This document shows, one piece after another, positions 9,570 through 19,136 of a stretch of DNA of 64,000 nucleotides (its first letter is position 1; each line of letters begins with the position of its first letter). The stretch comes from Croceivirga sp. (GTDB taxonomy: Bacteria > Bacteroidota > Bacteroidia > Flavobacteriales > Flavobacteriaceae). The DNA lies in the NCBI GenBank assembly GCA_028284665.1, contig JANQRG010000011.1, positions 108,161 through 172,160 on the forward strand. Direction: 5' to 3'. Position numbers and translations under genes: made by a program. A model generated the notes under the pieces. That model was not told where the DNA came from. It made no database searches and was given only the letters and a program-made list of their open reading frames with translations.

Positions 9570-10292
9570 ATGAAAAAAGGACTCACTTTTATTATTGCCA
9601 TAGCAATGGTGACATTGTCCCACGCCCAATGGAAAAGAGTTAAAGGAAACGGAAAAATGGTAACCCAGGAGCGTTCCGTTGGGGAATACGACTATGTTGC
9701 TTTAGCCGGATGGTTCGATGTAGAGCTGGTAGATGGGAAAGAAGGAGAGCTTACGCTAAAAGGAGAAGAGAATTTACTGGAGTATCTTAAAACCGAAGTG
9801 AAGGATGGTAAGCTTACGATTAAGCAAAAGAAAGGAGTTAGCCTTAAGCCTTCCAGTTGGAATGAAGGAATTACCATAATTGTACCTGTAGAAAGTGTGG
9901 ATGGGGTATCTCTATCCGGATCCGGAGATATTGTTGGTAAAACTGTGTTGCAATCCGATAATTTTAAAACCGCTATTTCAGGATCAGGAGACATTACCCT
10001 GGAGGTTGAAGCCAAAAGTGTTGATGCTTCTATGTCAGGATCGGGAGACATGAATCTTTCCGGAAAGGCAACTGATTTTGAAGTTTCGGTTTCCGGCTCA
10101 GGGGATATCAAAGCATATGACCTGTCAGCCGAATTTGTAGATGCCCAGGTTTCTGGTTCTGCGGATATTAAAGTTACCGCCAATCAAACACTTAGGGCGC
10201 GGGTTTCCGGAAGCGGTGATATTACCTATAAAGGAAATCCAAAAAAGATCGATACCAAAAGTTCGGGCTCAGGGGATATTGAGAGCTACTAA
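9570..10292 (+). CDS. Head GIN domain protein (DUF2807), copy 2
   Basis: A 240-residue paralogue of the preceding gene, equal in length and collinear throughout: signal peptide 1-19, then EYDYVALAGWFDVELVDGKEG against EYDQIASAGWFDVVLVDGKEG in copy 1 (shown as aligned halves), and the same ladder of SGSGD motifs. Residues differ at many positions, so the duplication is not recent. It closes the ECF sigma operon and is followed by a terminator at 10344. An envelope role regulated by the ECF sigma factor is inferred from context only. Confidence 0.88.
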   Translation: MKKGLTFIIAIAMVTLSHAQWKRVKGNGKMVTQERSVGEYDYVALAGWFDVELVDGKEGELTLKGEENLLEYLKTEVKDGKLTIKQKKGVSLKPSSWNEGITIIVPVESVDGVSLSGSGDIVGKTVLQSDNFKTAISGSGDITLEVEAKSVDASMSGSGDMNLSGKATDFEVSVSGSGDIKAYDLSAEFVDAQVSGSADIKVTANQTLRARVSGSGDITYKGNPKKIDTKSSGSGDIESY

Positions 10293-10343
10293 AACCCTTT
10301 TGGTTCTGCTAAAAATAATCATCAACTCATCAATCAAAAACAA

Positions 10344-10369
10344 CGCCCTGGCATTCGTCAGGGCTTTTT
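10344..10369 (+). terminator. Terminator of the ECF sigma operon
   Basis: GCCCTG-GCATTCG-CAGGGC followed by five T residues, about 50 bp after the second DUF2807 stop. It overlaps the last codons of the convergent MFS gene. Confidence 0.75.
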
Positions 10370-11680
10370 CTTTACCCGTAAAAGCAGAAAAGCACCCATT
10401 AAGAAGAAGACACCCAAAAAAATTGCGGCATTGCGCATACTTCCCGTTACCTGGGCAACAAAACCATATAGAAAGGTTCCGATGATAATTCCAATTTTCT
10501 CTGCAACATCGTAAAAGCTAAAGAAAGAGGCGGTATCCGTGGTCTCCGGTAGAAACTTGGAATACGTGGAACGGGATAATGCCTGGATACCTCCCATTAC
10601 TATCCCAACAAGACCAGCAGCAATAAAAAAGTCGATTGGGGTTTTCAAAAAGTAGGCGTAGATACATAGTAAAAGCCAGAATAGATTTACCCAGATAAGG
10701 GTAGGGATATTGCCTATCTTTTTAGATAAGAATGCGGTTAAATAGGCCCCGCCGATGGCAATCAACTGAATAATAAGTATACTGGCAATAAGTCCGATTT
10801 GTCTGAAATCATCGGAGCCCCAGTCAATTTCTTCTTCGCCAAAATAGGTAGCGATTAACATGATGGTTTGCACCGCCATACTGTAAGTGAAAAAAGCACC
10901 TAAATAACGTTTCAACCTGGTTTCGGTCTCTAACTGTTTCCACACACTTTTCAACTCTCTAAAACCATTCAGGACCACATTTTTTCGTTCCCCTTCCCTT
11001 TTGTAGCCCTTTGGAAGATGCTTGAAGGTATATTGGCTAAAAAGGGCCCACCAAACCCCTACCGTTACAAAAGAGTATTTCATGGCTTTTACGGCAGCTG
11101 GCTCCGCGGGAGTATCTTCTATGCTAAACAGGTCAGGATACATCACCATTCCCAGATTGACTATCAACAGAATTACACTCCCTATATACCCTAGCGCAAA
11201 TCCTTTAGCGCTAATTCCATCTTGTTGTTCGGGAAACGCGATATCCGGCAAATAGGAATTGTTGATGGCAAAGCTGACCCAAAATCCTACTAAACCAAAA
11301 AAGTAACAGGCAAGTCCCAAATAAATGTATTCAAGAGAAAACCAAAATAATCCTATACAGGAAGCCGCTCCCAGGTAACAAAAGAATTTCAGAAAGATCC
11401 TTTTGTTCCCCAAATAGTCGGCAATACCGGAAACCAGGGGGGTAATAAGGGCTATGAATACAAAGGCCGCCGAGGTTACGTAACTGATCAAAGGAGCCCG
11501 GGCGATCTCCCCGCCAAAAACCGTTACTTTTTCGATACCGGCGGTCCTGAATAGTGCCCCATAGAAAATAGGGAAAATTGCCGAAGAGATGACCAAACTG
11601 TATACCGAATTGGCCCAATCGTAGAAGGCCCATGCGTTAAGTAACCTTTTGTTGCCCTTTAAAGCAAATACTTTTGTCAT
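10358..11680 (-). CDS. UMF1-family MFS transporter (Atg22-like)
   Basis: A 440-residue polytopic inner-membrane protein with about 12 hydrophobic segments. The N-terminus NAWAFYDWANSVYSLVI is the signature of the UMF1/Atg22-like branch of the major facilitator superfamily, and ALSRSTYSKFLPE (about residues 366-378) is the conserved loop of the same family. Yeast Atg22 exports amino acids from the vacuole; bacterial substrates are not established. The gene is convergent with the DUF2807 operon and sharing its terminator region, and has no partner on its own strand. Confidence 0.9.
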   Translation of the reverse strand: MTKVFALKGNKRLLNAWAFYDWANSVYSLVISSAIFPIFYGALFRTAGIEKVTVFGGEIARAPLISYVTSAAFVFIALITPLVSGIADYLGNKRIFLKFFCYLGAASCIGLFWFSLEYIYLGLACYFFGLVGFWVSFAINNSYLPDIAFPEQQDGISAKGFALGYIGSVILLIVNLGMVMYPDLFSIEDTPAEPAAVKAMKYSFVTVGVWWALFSQYTFKHLPKGYKREGERKNVVLNGFRELKSVWKQLETETRLKRYLGAFFTYSMAVQTIMLIATYFGEEEIDWGSDDFRQIGLIASILIIQLIAIGGAYLTAFLSKKIGNIPTLIWVNLFWLLLCIYAYFLKTPIDFFIAAGLVGIVMGGIQALSRSTYSKFLPETTDTASFFSFYDVAEKIGIIIGTFLYGFVAQVTGSMRNAAIFLGVFFLMGAFLLLRVKKKP

Positions 11681-12145
11681 CGCCTAAAAATAAAAAAAGC
11701 TGTTCGACATTAGAACAGCTTTTTGATTATTTAATTTTTACTTGTTGAAAAGAAGTAATCCCAAATTTTGCCGCTTCCTTTCAAAAATCATCAGTTGGAT
11801 AGAAAATTTTGCTTTGTTTTATGCCCAACTCAACTTCATTAGCGTGAACTCACGTTAATTAGTAATCAGCACATGGAAGAAAGCATATTACATCCTACAA
11901 AACATTTATGCTAAAGACTCATGAATTGCCTTTTGAAATTTGAGAAATTCAGTTGGATAATCAATCGGTTGCATTGGATACGTTAAAGACGAACACAACT
12001 CATAAGTTCACTGTTGACAAAACTTCTCAAACTCTCTTCATGTGAAAATAAGTATTTGCTAAGAAAAAGTGACGAAATTTAAAATTTGGGGTCAATATGA
12101 ATGAACGGAATTTTATAACTTATTCGTCAAATAAAATTATGAGCT
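11681..12145. other. 465-bp non-coding stretch between UMF1 transporter and M48 protease
   Basis: No convincing open frame. It holds a terminator-like hairpin at 11694-11724, an imperfect inverted repeat TTAGCGTGA/TCACGTTAA at 11839-11858, and an AT-rich 3' half that must contain the promoter of the M48 gene. The hairpin lies just upstream of the transporter start and does not follow any gene reading towards it, so it may be left over from a lost gene. Confidence 0.5.
11694..11724. terminator. Orphan terminator-like hairpin
   Basis: A-run, AGCTGTTC, 7-nt loop, GAACAGCT, T-run: a perfect 8-bp stem (12 bp with the A/T ends), symmetric in both directions. It sits 14 bp upstream of the transporter start codon, where no terminator is expected. 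It might attenuate that gene or end a gene no longer present. Confidence 0.6.
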
Positions 12146-12982
12146 ATGTGCTATAAAAAAGCAATAAGCCTTTTGGCTGTATGCCTTATGATAATGGGCT
12201 GTGCCACGAACCCATTTACCGGACAACAAACAATAGCATTAGTATCTAACAACCAGTTATTCCCATCATCATTTGCACAGTACAATCAGATACTTAGTGA
12301 AAACAAGGTTGTCACTGGGACTAAGGAATCCGAAATGCTTGAACGAGTGGGACAACGTATAGCAGTTGCTGCTGAACGTTTTTTAAGTGCGAATGGATAT
12401 CAAGGTTACACGAAAGATTATAAATGGGAGTATGCACTCATTCAATCAGAGCAGGTAAACGCATGGGCTATGCCAGGTGGAAAAATTGCTTTTTATACTG
12501 GAATATTCCCTGTAGCTGCCAGTGAAACTGGGATAGCTGTTATCATGGCACACGAAGTAGCTCACATCTTAGCAAATCATGGTCAACAACGCATGAGCAA
12601 AGGTCTATTACAGCAATTAGGTGGTATTGGTGTTGCTTTGGCCACCAGTAATGAAGACCCTCGGACACAGCAAATCTGGATGCAAGCCTATGGTGTTGGT
12701 TCTACAGTTGGTGTTATGTTACCATATAGCAGAGCTCATGAAAATGAAGCTGATGAAATTGGACAACTTCTTATGGCTATCGCTGGCTATGATCCTTATG
12801 AAGCTGTTGAACTTTGGAAACGTATGAATGCGCTTAGTAATGGTCAAAGTCCACCAGCGTTTTTGAGTACTCACCCTCATAGCTTAGACCGAATGGAAAA
12901 CTTAAGAAAAAAGGCGGATTTTGCGATTAACGAAGCTAAAAAGTTCGGAGTAACTTCGTTTAAAACAGTTACACCATTTTAA
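12146..12982 (+). CDS. M48-family zinc metalloprotease lipoprotein
   Basis: A 278-residue exported protease. The signal peptide ends in a lipobox (LMIMG-C, Cys near residue 19), so it should be membrane anchored. The M48 zinc site HEVAH lies at about 137-141 (VIMAHEVAHILANHG) and the third ligand Glu in HENEAD at about 198-203; NAWAMPGGKIAFYTG just before the zinc site is also characteristic of the LoiP/YcaL group. That group takes part in outer-membrane quality control. The gene stands alone between long non-coding flanks, without an operon partner. The start ATG at 12146 is preferred because the signal peptide begins there. Confidence 0.9.
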   Translation: MCYKKAISLLAVCLMIMGCATNPFTGQQTIALVSNNQLFPSSFAQYNQILSENKVVTGTKESEMLERVGQRIAVAAERFLSANGYQGYTKDYKWEYALIQSEQVNAWAMPGGKIAFYTGIFPVAASETGIAVIMAHEVAHILANHGQQRMSKGLLQQLGGIGVALATSNEDPRTQQIWMQAYGVGSTVGVMLPYSRAHENEADEIGQLLMAIAGYDPYEAVELWKRMNALSNGQSPPAFLSTHPHSLDRMENLRKKADFAINEAKKFGVTSFKTVTPF

Positions 12983-13092
12983 AAAGGAGACTTAGTAATG
13001 CTAGTTTGCCTTACCAGCTGTTCTTAAGGGCGTAGCTTTTGTATTGCTACAATTGGTTGCATTCCATTATTTATTAGCCCAATACCAAAAAA

Positions 13093-15492
13093 TTACGCTC
13101 CAAAGACGTGAAGTTCAGTCATATCCTTGTTCACCTCAATACTTGCATTTCCGTCGTATTTTAGCGTTTTCAGATCCACTTCTTCATTATCCACCTCTAT
13201 CTTGCCAATCTTAAACGGAAGGCCGTGAAACTGTATTTTGAAGGTATCATACGTAGTGGTAAAGCTACCGTCTTTGAACTGCTGAATGATCAATTCATTA
13301 TCCTTACCCTTTAATCTGAAATTTCGAAGGCTATATCTCCCTTTCTTATGATCAAATCCTTCCAATTGATCTTCATAAATAGTGGATTTTTCTGTTCCTG
13401 CTTTGTAATACACATCGATTTTTAATTCCGTAATATCCTTTTCCCCTACATACTGTTGAACGGGGTACTTAGGAATCATGGCCCCCTCTTTTATGAACAA
13501 TGGAATCTTCTCTAAAGGGGCAGAAACCCATTTTTCTACTTTCCCATCTATCTTTTCTTCGGTCCAATAGTTGTACCATTTCCCTTTTGGGATATACATC
13601 CTTCTCCCATGAGAATTGGGTTCCTGAACAGGACATACCAAAATGTGCTCTCCAAATAAAAACTCATCGGTTCTAAAATGAGTTTGTGGGTCTTCCTGAT
13701 CGTAATACACCAAAGATTGCAACATGGGTATACCGTTGGTTACATACTTATAGAAGGTGGTATACAGATAGGGAAGTAACTGATACCGCAATTCAATATA
13801 CTTCCTAACGATATTGGTAATTTCATCTCCAAAAGACCAGGGTTCCTGATCTCCATGATCCCCACTGGAATGTACCCTACAGAAAGGATGGAAGACACCC
13901 AATTGTATCCATCTTGCAAATAATTCTCCGTTGGGTTGCTCTGCAAATCCACCGATATCGGAACCAACAAAGGAGTAGCCACTCATGCACATCCGTTGCA
14001 TTTGTACATTGGCTATCCAAAGATGCTCCCAGGTGGCAACATTATCTCCGGTCCAGGTGGCACAATACCGTTGTGTTCCCGCGTAAGCCGCTCGCGTCAA
14101 AACAAAAGGCCGTTTCGGAAAAGTATATTTTTTTAATCCGCTGTAGGTAGCCCGGACCATTTGCATTCCATATACGTTGTGTGCCTTTCTGTGGCTACAG
14201 GGATGCCCATCGTAATTGTGTCTGACATCCAGGTTGGCGGTTTTGGTGGGGACTTCCATCACTGCCGGCTCATTCATATCATTCCAAACCCCATGTACTC
14301 CTACCTCGGCAATCATTTCCTTGTATAACCCTGCCCACCATTCCCGAACTTCAGGGTCAGTGAAATCCGGAAATTTACAGTCCCCGGGCCATACCTTGCC
14401 TTTGAAGTGGGGACCATCCGCTCTTTTACAGAAATAATCGTTATCCATCGCCTGCTTGTACACCCAATAATCCCGATCTATTTTAAGTCCTGGATCGATC
14501 ATGGTTACCGTTTTAAAACCATCGGTTTCCAGTTCAGCGATCATTTTTTTCGGATTTGGAAATCTCCTGTGGTTCCAGGTAAAACAGCGAAAGCCTTCCA
14601 TATAATCGATATCCAGGTAAATCGCATCACACGGAATTTGGAGTTTTCGAAAGTTTGCCGCTAGTTGCTTCACCCTTTTTTCCGGATAATAGCTCCACTT
14701 GGACTGATGAAAACCTAAAGCCCACATTGGAGGCAATTCGGGAACCCCGGTCAAATCAGTATAAGCCTCAACTACCTGGGAAATCTTAGGGCCATAGAAG
14801 AAGTAATAATTCATCTCCCCTCCGTCTGCCCAAAAACTCGTTAGATTTCTACGCTCATGCGCAAAATCAAAATAGGAACCGAAAGAGTTATCAAAGAAAA
14901 TCCCGTAGGCAATGTCACTGTGTAATCCCACATAGAACGGAATTGCTTTATATAACGGTTCCTGATCCTTGCCGTAAGCATAGGAATCGGTGACCCAATT
15001 CGATATGCGCTTCCCTTTTAAGTTCGTATGAGAAGCCTTGTCACCCATTCCGTAAAAACTCTCTCCGGACTGGGTAACTTTGGTCATTTTTACAATGTTC
15101 CCCCCGTAATCATAGTTTTCTTCCCAATGAAAACCCGCATCATCTTCACTAATCATGTTATCCTCCAAATCCATTATCTGGATCTTCAGATCACTTTTGT
15201 TGATATATATCTTGATCTTTGAGGTTTCAATGACGTATGTCGGAATATCGTCTTGTACCTCAAGTTTGTTATATCCGGTAATAACCTCTTTGCTAATGGC
15301 ATACGAAAAATCGGGTTCAAAAACATGCTCTGTTGCATATCGAAAACGCACCATGCTATCCCGCATTACCGTCAGCTCCAGAATTACCCCGTTTTGCGTG
15401 GTAAAATAAAATCTATCATTATCCTGCTTAAAATCAACAACACGATTGGGAAAAAGATTCCCTCTTCGATCCAGTTCAGTATTGGTAATCAT
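13093..15492 (-). CDS. GH31 family alpha-glucosidase
   Basis: A 799-residue glycoside hydrolase of family 31. The catalytic barrel spans about 250-600: GVWNDMNEPAV (about 398-408) holds the nucleophile Asp, and WTGDNVATWEHL and VGSDIGGF contain the acid/base region. An N-terminal beta-sandwich and two C-terminal beta domains make up the rest. No signal peptide is visible, which points to a cytoplasmic enzyme acting on maltose- or glycogen-derived oligosaccharides. It lies 103 bp downstream of glgB on the same strand and probably belongs to the alpha-glucan operon; its substrate could also be another alpha-glucoside. Confidence 0.93.
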   Translation of the reverse strand: MITNTELDRRGNLFPNRVVDFKQDNDRFYFTTQNGVILELTVMRDSMVRFRYATEHVFEPDFSYAISKEVITGYNKLEVQDDIPTYVIETSKIKIYINKSDLKIQIMDLEDNMISEDDAGFHWEENYDYGGNIVKMTKVTQSGESFYGMGDKASHTNLKGKRISNWVTDSYAYGKDQEPLYKAIPFYVGLHSDIAYGIFFDNSFGSYFDFAHERRNLTSFWADGGEMNYYFFYGPKISQVVEAYTDLTGVPELPPMWALGFHQSKWSYYPEKRVKQLAANFRKLQIPCDAIYLDIDYMEGFRCFTWNHRRFPNPKKMIAELETDGFKTVTMIDPGLKIDRDYWVYKQAMDNDYFCKRADGPHFKGKVWPGDCKFPDFTDPEVREWWAGLYKEMIAEVGVHGVWNDMNEPAVMEVPTKTANLDVRHNYDGHPCSHRKAHNVYGMQMVRATYSGLKKYTFPKRPFVLTRAAYAGTQRYCATWTGDNVATWEHLWIANVQMQRMCMSGYSFVGSDIGGFAEQPNGELFARWIQLGVFHPFCRVHSSGDHGDQEPWSFGDEITNIVRKYIELRYQLLPYLYTTFYKYVTNGIPMLQSLVYYDQEDPQTHFRTDEFLFGEHILVCPVQEPNSHGRRMYIPKGKWYNYWTEEKIDGKVEKWVSAPLEKIPLFIKEGAMIPKYPVQQYVGEKDITELKIDVYYKAGTEKSTIYEDQLEGFDHKKGRYSLRNFRLKGKDNELIIQQFKDGSFTTTYDTFKIQFHGLPFKIGKIEVDNEEVDLKTLKYDGNASIEVNKDMTELHVFGA

Positions 15493-15595
15493 ATGATGGA
15501 ACTATTTAGTATCCGCAAAAAAAGCATTTTCACAGGAAATAAGGAAAACTTCTTGTTAACAAGTACTTTACTATAACGTTATAGCTGTGTATATG

Positions 15596-17491
15596 CTACT
15601 TATAAATAAGGATACTTAAAGGTGGAAGGGGTATTTCAATTGAATATTCGCGACCGTTCCATTCTTTTTGAGAGGGTTTGACGGTCTTTTTTCCTATCCC
15701 GGAGCCACCAAATTGGGAATCATCGCTGTTAAATAAGAGCTTCAGTTGTTTGTTTTTCGGAACACCTACGCGATACTTTTCCCGTGCTACCGGGGTAAAG
15801 TTCGCAACAATTACAAGATCGTTCGCAGGATCGTGTCCCTTGCGGATGTAGGTAAGTACTGAATTTTCAGCATCGTTCCATTCTATCCATTCAAAACCTT
15901 CCGGACTAAACTGTTTTTCAAAAAGCGCCGGCTCCTTTTTGTAAATAGCGTTTAGACCCTGAACGAGCTTTTGGATTCCCTGATGCAAATCGTAGGTAAG
16001 CAGATGCCAATCCAAACTATGTAAAAAATTCCACTCAGAAGTCTGCCCGAATTCCCCTCCCATAAACAACAGTTTCGCTCCGGGATGGGTATACATATAC
16101 CCATACAACAACCTGAGATTCGCAAATCGCTGCCATTCATCACCCGGCATACGGTAGATAAGGGAGTTTTTTCCATATACCACCTCATCATGTGAAAAGG
16201 GAAGCATAAAATTCTCGGTGAACGCATAGGTCATACTAAAGGTGATATCACCTTGATGGTGTTTACGATGTACAGGTTCTTTTTTGAAGTATTCCAGGGT
16301 ATCATGCATCCATCCCATCATCCACTTCATACCAAAACCCAGCCCTCCAAAATGTACTGGTTTGGTTACCCCGGAAAAAGCGGTGGATTCTTCGGCTATG
16401 GTCTGTATCCCTTTAAAGCTCGCATATACCTCCTGGTTCATCTCCCGAATAAAGGACATGGCTTCCAAATTCTCGTTGTTGCCATACATATTGGGCTCCC
16501 ATTCCCCATCTTCCCGGGAATAATCCAGGTATAGCATAGAGGCGACCGCATCTACGCGTAATCCGTCAGCGTGATACTGATCCAACCAAAACACGGCATT
16601 GCTTATCAAAAAAGCCCGGACCTCATTTCTTCCATAATTAAAGATCAGACTTTTCCAATCCGGGTGGTATCCCTTTCTTCTGTCGGGATGCTCATAGAGA
16701 TGGGATCCGTCAAAAAAACCAAGACCGTGTGCATCTTCCGGGAAATGGGAAGGTACCCAATCCAGGATTACGCCTATCCCAGCCTGATGGAATTTATCCA
16801 CCAAAAGCTTAAAATCCTCCGGTTTTCCAAAACGGGAGGTGGGCGCAAAATACCCTGTTAATTGATAGCCCCATGAAGGATCAAATGGATATTCCATAAT
16901 GGGCATAAACTCCACATGTGTAAAACCCATCTTTTTGACGTAGTCCACAAATTCTTCCGAGGCATCCACATACGAAAGGGATTCCCAGCCATTCTTTTTC
17001 TTCCAGGAGCCTAAATGCACTTCATAGACTGCATAGGGTTTATCCAGGCCGTTATGCCCTTCCCGAGTATCCATCCACTTTTGGTCATTCCATTGGTATT
17101 GGGCATCCCAAACGATGGAAGCTGTTTTTGGCGGTTGTTCACAATAACGGGCAAAGGGGTCTGCCTTCTCTGTTTTTATATCGTTGTTATGGGAATGTAT
17201 TTTATACTTGTATTTAGTGCCTTGCTCAATACCTGGTATAAAGCCCTCCCAAATTCCACTGGCATCCCATCTTACCAATAGCTTGTGATCGCCTTCAACC
17301 CAATAATTAAAATCCCCAACTACCGAGACCGCTTTAGCAGAAGGTGCCCAAACCGCAAAATACGTGCCTTTTACGCCATCAACTTCCGTTAAATGCGACC
17401 CTAATTTCTCATAAAGCCTGTAATGTTTACCGGCTTTGAACAAATTGATATCAAATTCTGTGAATAAACTATGTGGTATTACGTTTGCCAT
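15596..17491 (-). CDS. glgB: 1,4-alpha-glucan branching enzyme
   Basis: A 631-residue GH13 enzyme that introduces alpha-1,6 branches into glycogen-like glucan. A CBM48 domain (YFAVWAPSAKAVSVVGDFN) is followed by the barrel with the GlgB motifs EFMPIMEYPFDPSWGYQ, GLRVDAVASMLYLDYSR (nucleophile Asp, about residue 310), IAEES (acid/base Glu) and LPFSHDEVVYGK. It lacks the extra N1 domain of the E. coli protein, as many shorter GlgBs do. An upstream TTG/ATG frame from 17554 would overlap the maltokinase gene; the start at 17491 (MANVIPHSLF) is preferred because it falls 17 bp after that gene and matches the family start. Confidence 0.95.
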   Translation of the reverse strand: MANVIPHSLFTEFDINLFKAGKHYRLYEKLGSHLTEVDGVKGTYFAVWAPSAKAVSVVGDFNYWVEGDHKLLVRWDASGIWEGFIPGIEQGTKYKYKIHSHNNDIKTEKADPFARYCEQPPKTASIVWDAQYQWNDQKWMDTREGHNGLDKPYAVYEVHLGSWKKKNGWESLSYVDASEEFVDYVKKMGFTHVEFMPIMEYPFDPSWGYQLTGYFAPTSRFGKPEDFKLLVDKFHQAGIGVILDWVPSHFPEDAHGLGFFDGSHLYEHPDRRKGYHPDWKSLIFNYGRNEVRAFLISNAVFWLDQYHADGLRVDAVASMLYLDYSREDGEWEPNMYGNNENLEAMSFIREMNQEVYASFKGIQTIAEESTAFSGVTKPVHFGGLGFGMKWMMGWMHDTLEYFKKEPVHRKHHQGDITFSMTYAFTENFMLPFSHDEVVYGKNSLIYRMPGDEWQRFANLRLLYGYMYTHPGAKLLFMGGEFGQTSEWNFLHSLDWHLLTYDLHQGIQKLVQGLNAIYKKEPALFEKQFSPEGFEWIEWNDAENSVLTYIRKGHDPANDLVIVANFTPVAREKYRVGVPKNKQLKLLFNSDDSQFGGSGIGKKTVKPSQKEWNGREYSIEIPLPPLSILIYK

Positions 17492-17508
17492 TTTTGTTTT
17501 TTGTTTCG

Positions 17509-19134
17509 TTAGTTCATTATACTCATGATACCTCGTAAGGGTATTACTGCCCAAAGCGGTCTTGAGTTCATCTCATATCCCAGTTCATATACCGCTTTTT
17601 CCAACATGCAGTATTTCAGTAAAAAGATACGTTCTTTTACATAACCAATATTGATGTTGTTGTCTTGGATAAGGGTTACGTATTCTTCGTAAAACACCCC
17701 TATAAAATAATGGTACAGCAGTTCCCCGGCATGGAACAATTCTTCCTGGGAGTAGGGGTATTCTTCTCCATGGTTAAAAATAACGGCATATACCGCATAG
17801 TGAAAAGAACGGAAAATACCCGCAACATCCTTAAGGGGTGGCTGTTTTACTTTTCTATCCCTGATGGTGCTTTCCGGTTCTCCTTCAAAATCCAGGATGT
17901 AAAAATCATCATCCTTTACCAAAACCTGCCCGAGATGATAATCGCCATGTACACGGATGCGTTCCCCTTTTAGTTTGGTCCAATCAAAATTTACAAAGCG
18001 CTTCCGTACGTCATTCTTCCGTTCCAGGAATTCTTTAGCAAGTTCCAGAGACATCTCCTTCAGACGATGCAAATTGTTTTCGACGGTGTTAAGTCTATTC
18101 TGGAATTGATACAACAACCTATTTTTTAGCCAAACCTCATAATCTCCATTGAAGTGTTCCGGGGTAAAAGCAGTATCCTCAAATTCCGAGCCTAAAGCGA
18201 TGTGCATTTCGGCCGTTCTTGTCGCTAATTTTTGAAGTTTTAAAAAAACATTTAATCCTGCCCAATCTATAATTTCGGGGGGAACATCCCGTATCTTCAA
18301 ACGCTGAAATAAATCGACCTTGGGTAAGTTATAGATATCAATTCGTTTTTGTTCCAAATTGGAAAAGATGCCCCTGACCTCATTTAACATATAATCCCAG
18401 GCATCTCCCTGGTTAGGAACCATTTCCTGCATAAGTGCTATGGTCACGTTAACATTGTCCGTGTCCATTATGCTTAAGCTTCCCCTATAGGCAGGTGTAT
18501 TTTTATAGCCCTTTCGCTCCGAAAGAAAACGACTCATCTCATAATCCGGATTCTTATCGGCATATATGCGCCGGAAAAACTTGACGACCAAACGATCATT
18601 AAGGATGATGGACGTATTGCTCTGCTCCAAACCCATAAATCGCGATGATTGGTATTCCGTCTCCGTAAAATCGACACTTTTATGGTACCGCACGCGGGTG
18701 GTGTCGTTAGGCTCAGCCGTCAATATACGTTCAAAGACCAGTTTTCTAAAGGCTTCGAGATTAAGCGCATCAATAATAAATCCGTCCTGGCCGTTTAATT
18801 TTAAGGGAAGGATGCGATCCTTTTCTGCAAATTTTTCATCAGAAACAAATGCAATAGGGAGAAAATAGTGTTGGTAGAACGCCTCGGTGAAATTTACTTC
18901 CAGTAAAAGCCCATAGTAGACCTCTCCCCTTTGCTGGATCCTAAAATACTCCTGAAGTTCTATGTATTTTAATTTGCTCGATTTACCGCCGTACCAACGC
19001 TGATTAATAATGTAATCCTCTAAAACATCAGACAAAAAGACCTGCAAAAATGCTTTGTCGTCCAGTAAAGATTCCCAGGGAACGTTAAACTCATAGGGAG
19101 GTACATGAAAAGTTTCCTTCTTAACTTTCGACAT
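17509..19134 (-). CDS. Maltokinase (stand-alone)
   Basis: A 541-residue kinase of the Mak/Pep2 family with an aminoglycoside-phosphotransferase fold. It phosphorylates maltose at C1 to give maltose 1-phosphate, the GlgE substrate. Visible signatures are the N-terminal cap (NQRWYGGKSSKLK, about residue 45) and the catalytic region RIRVHGDYHLGQVLV and DFEGEP followed by PPLKDVAGIFRSF. In many bacteria this domain is fused to trehalose synthase; here it is separate and no TreS gene is present in the window. The start at 19134 (MSKVKKETF) lies 2 bp after the glgE stop; an earlier start at 19197 would run into glgE. Confidence 0.9.
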   Translation of the reverse strand: MSKVKKETFHVPPYEFNVPWESLLDDKAFLQVFLSDVLEDYIINQRWYGGKSSKLKYIELQEYFRIQQRGEVYYGLLLEVNFTEAFYQHYFLPIAFVSDEKFAEKDRILPLKLNGQDGFIIDALNLEAFRKLVFERILTAEPNDTTRVRYHKSVDFTETEYQSSRFMGLEQSNTSIILNDRLVVKFFRRIYADKNPDYEMSRFLSERKGYKNTPAYRGSLSIMDTDNVNVTIALMQEMVPNQGDAWDYMLNEVRGIFSNLEQKRIDIYNLPKVDLFQRLKIRDVPPEIIDWAGLNVFLKLQKLATRTAEMHIALGSEFEDTAFTPEHFNGDYEVWLKNRLLYQFQNRLNTVENNLHRLKEMSLELAKEFLERKNDVRKRFVNFDWTKLKGERIRVHGDYHLGQVLVKDDDFYILDFEGEPESTIRDRKVKQPPLKDVAGIFRSFHYAVYAVIFNHGEEYPYSQEELFHAGELLYHYFIGVFYEEYVTLIQDNNINIGYVKERIFLLKYCMLEKAVYELGYEMNSRPLWAVIPLRGIMSIMN

Positions 19135-19136
19135 TA

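Noticed and set aside
9692..10183. 163-codon minus-strand frame inside the second DUF2807 gene
   Set aside because: Antisense of the GSGD repeats, with no recognisable protein features; the + strand gene is clearly real.
17492..17554. Longer N-terminus for GlgB
   Set aside because: The added 21 residues overlap the maltokinase coding end and lack similarity to the family start; the downstream ATG gives normal operon spacing.
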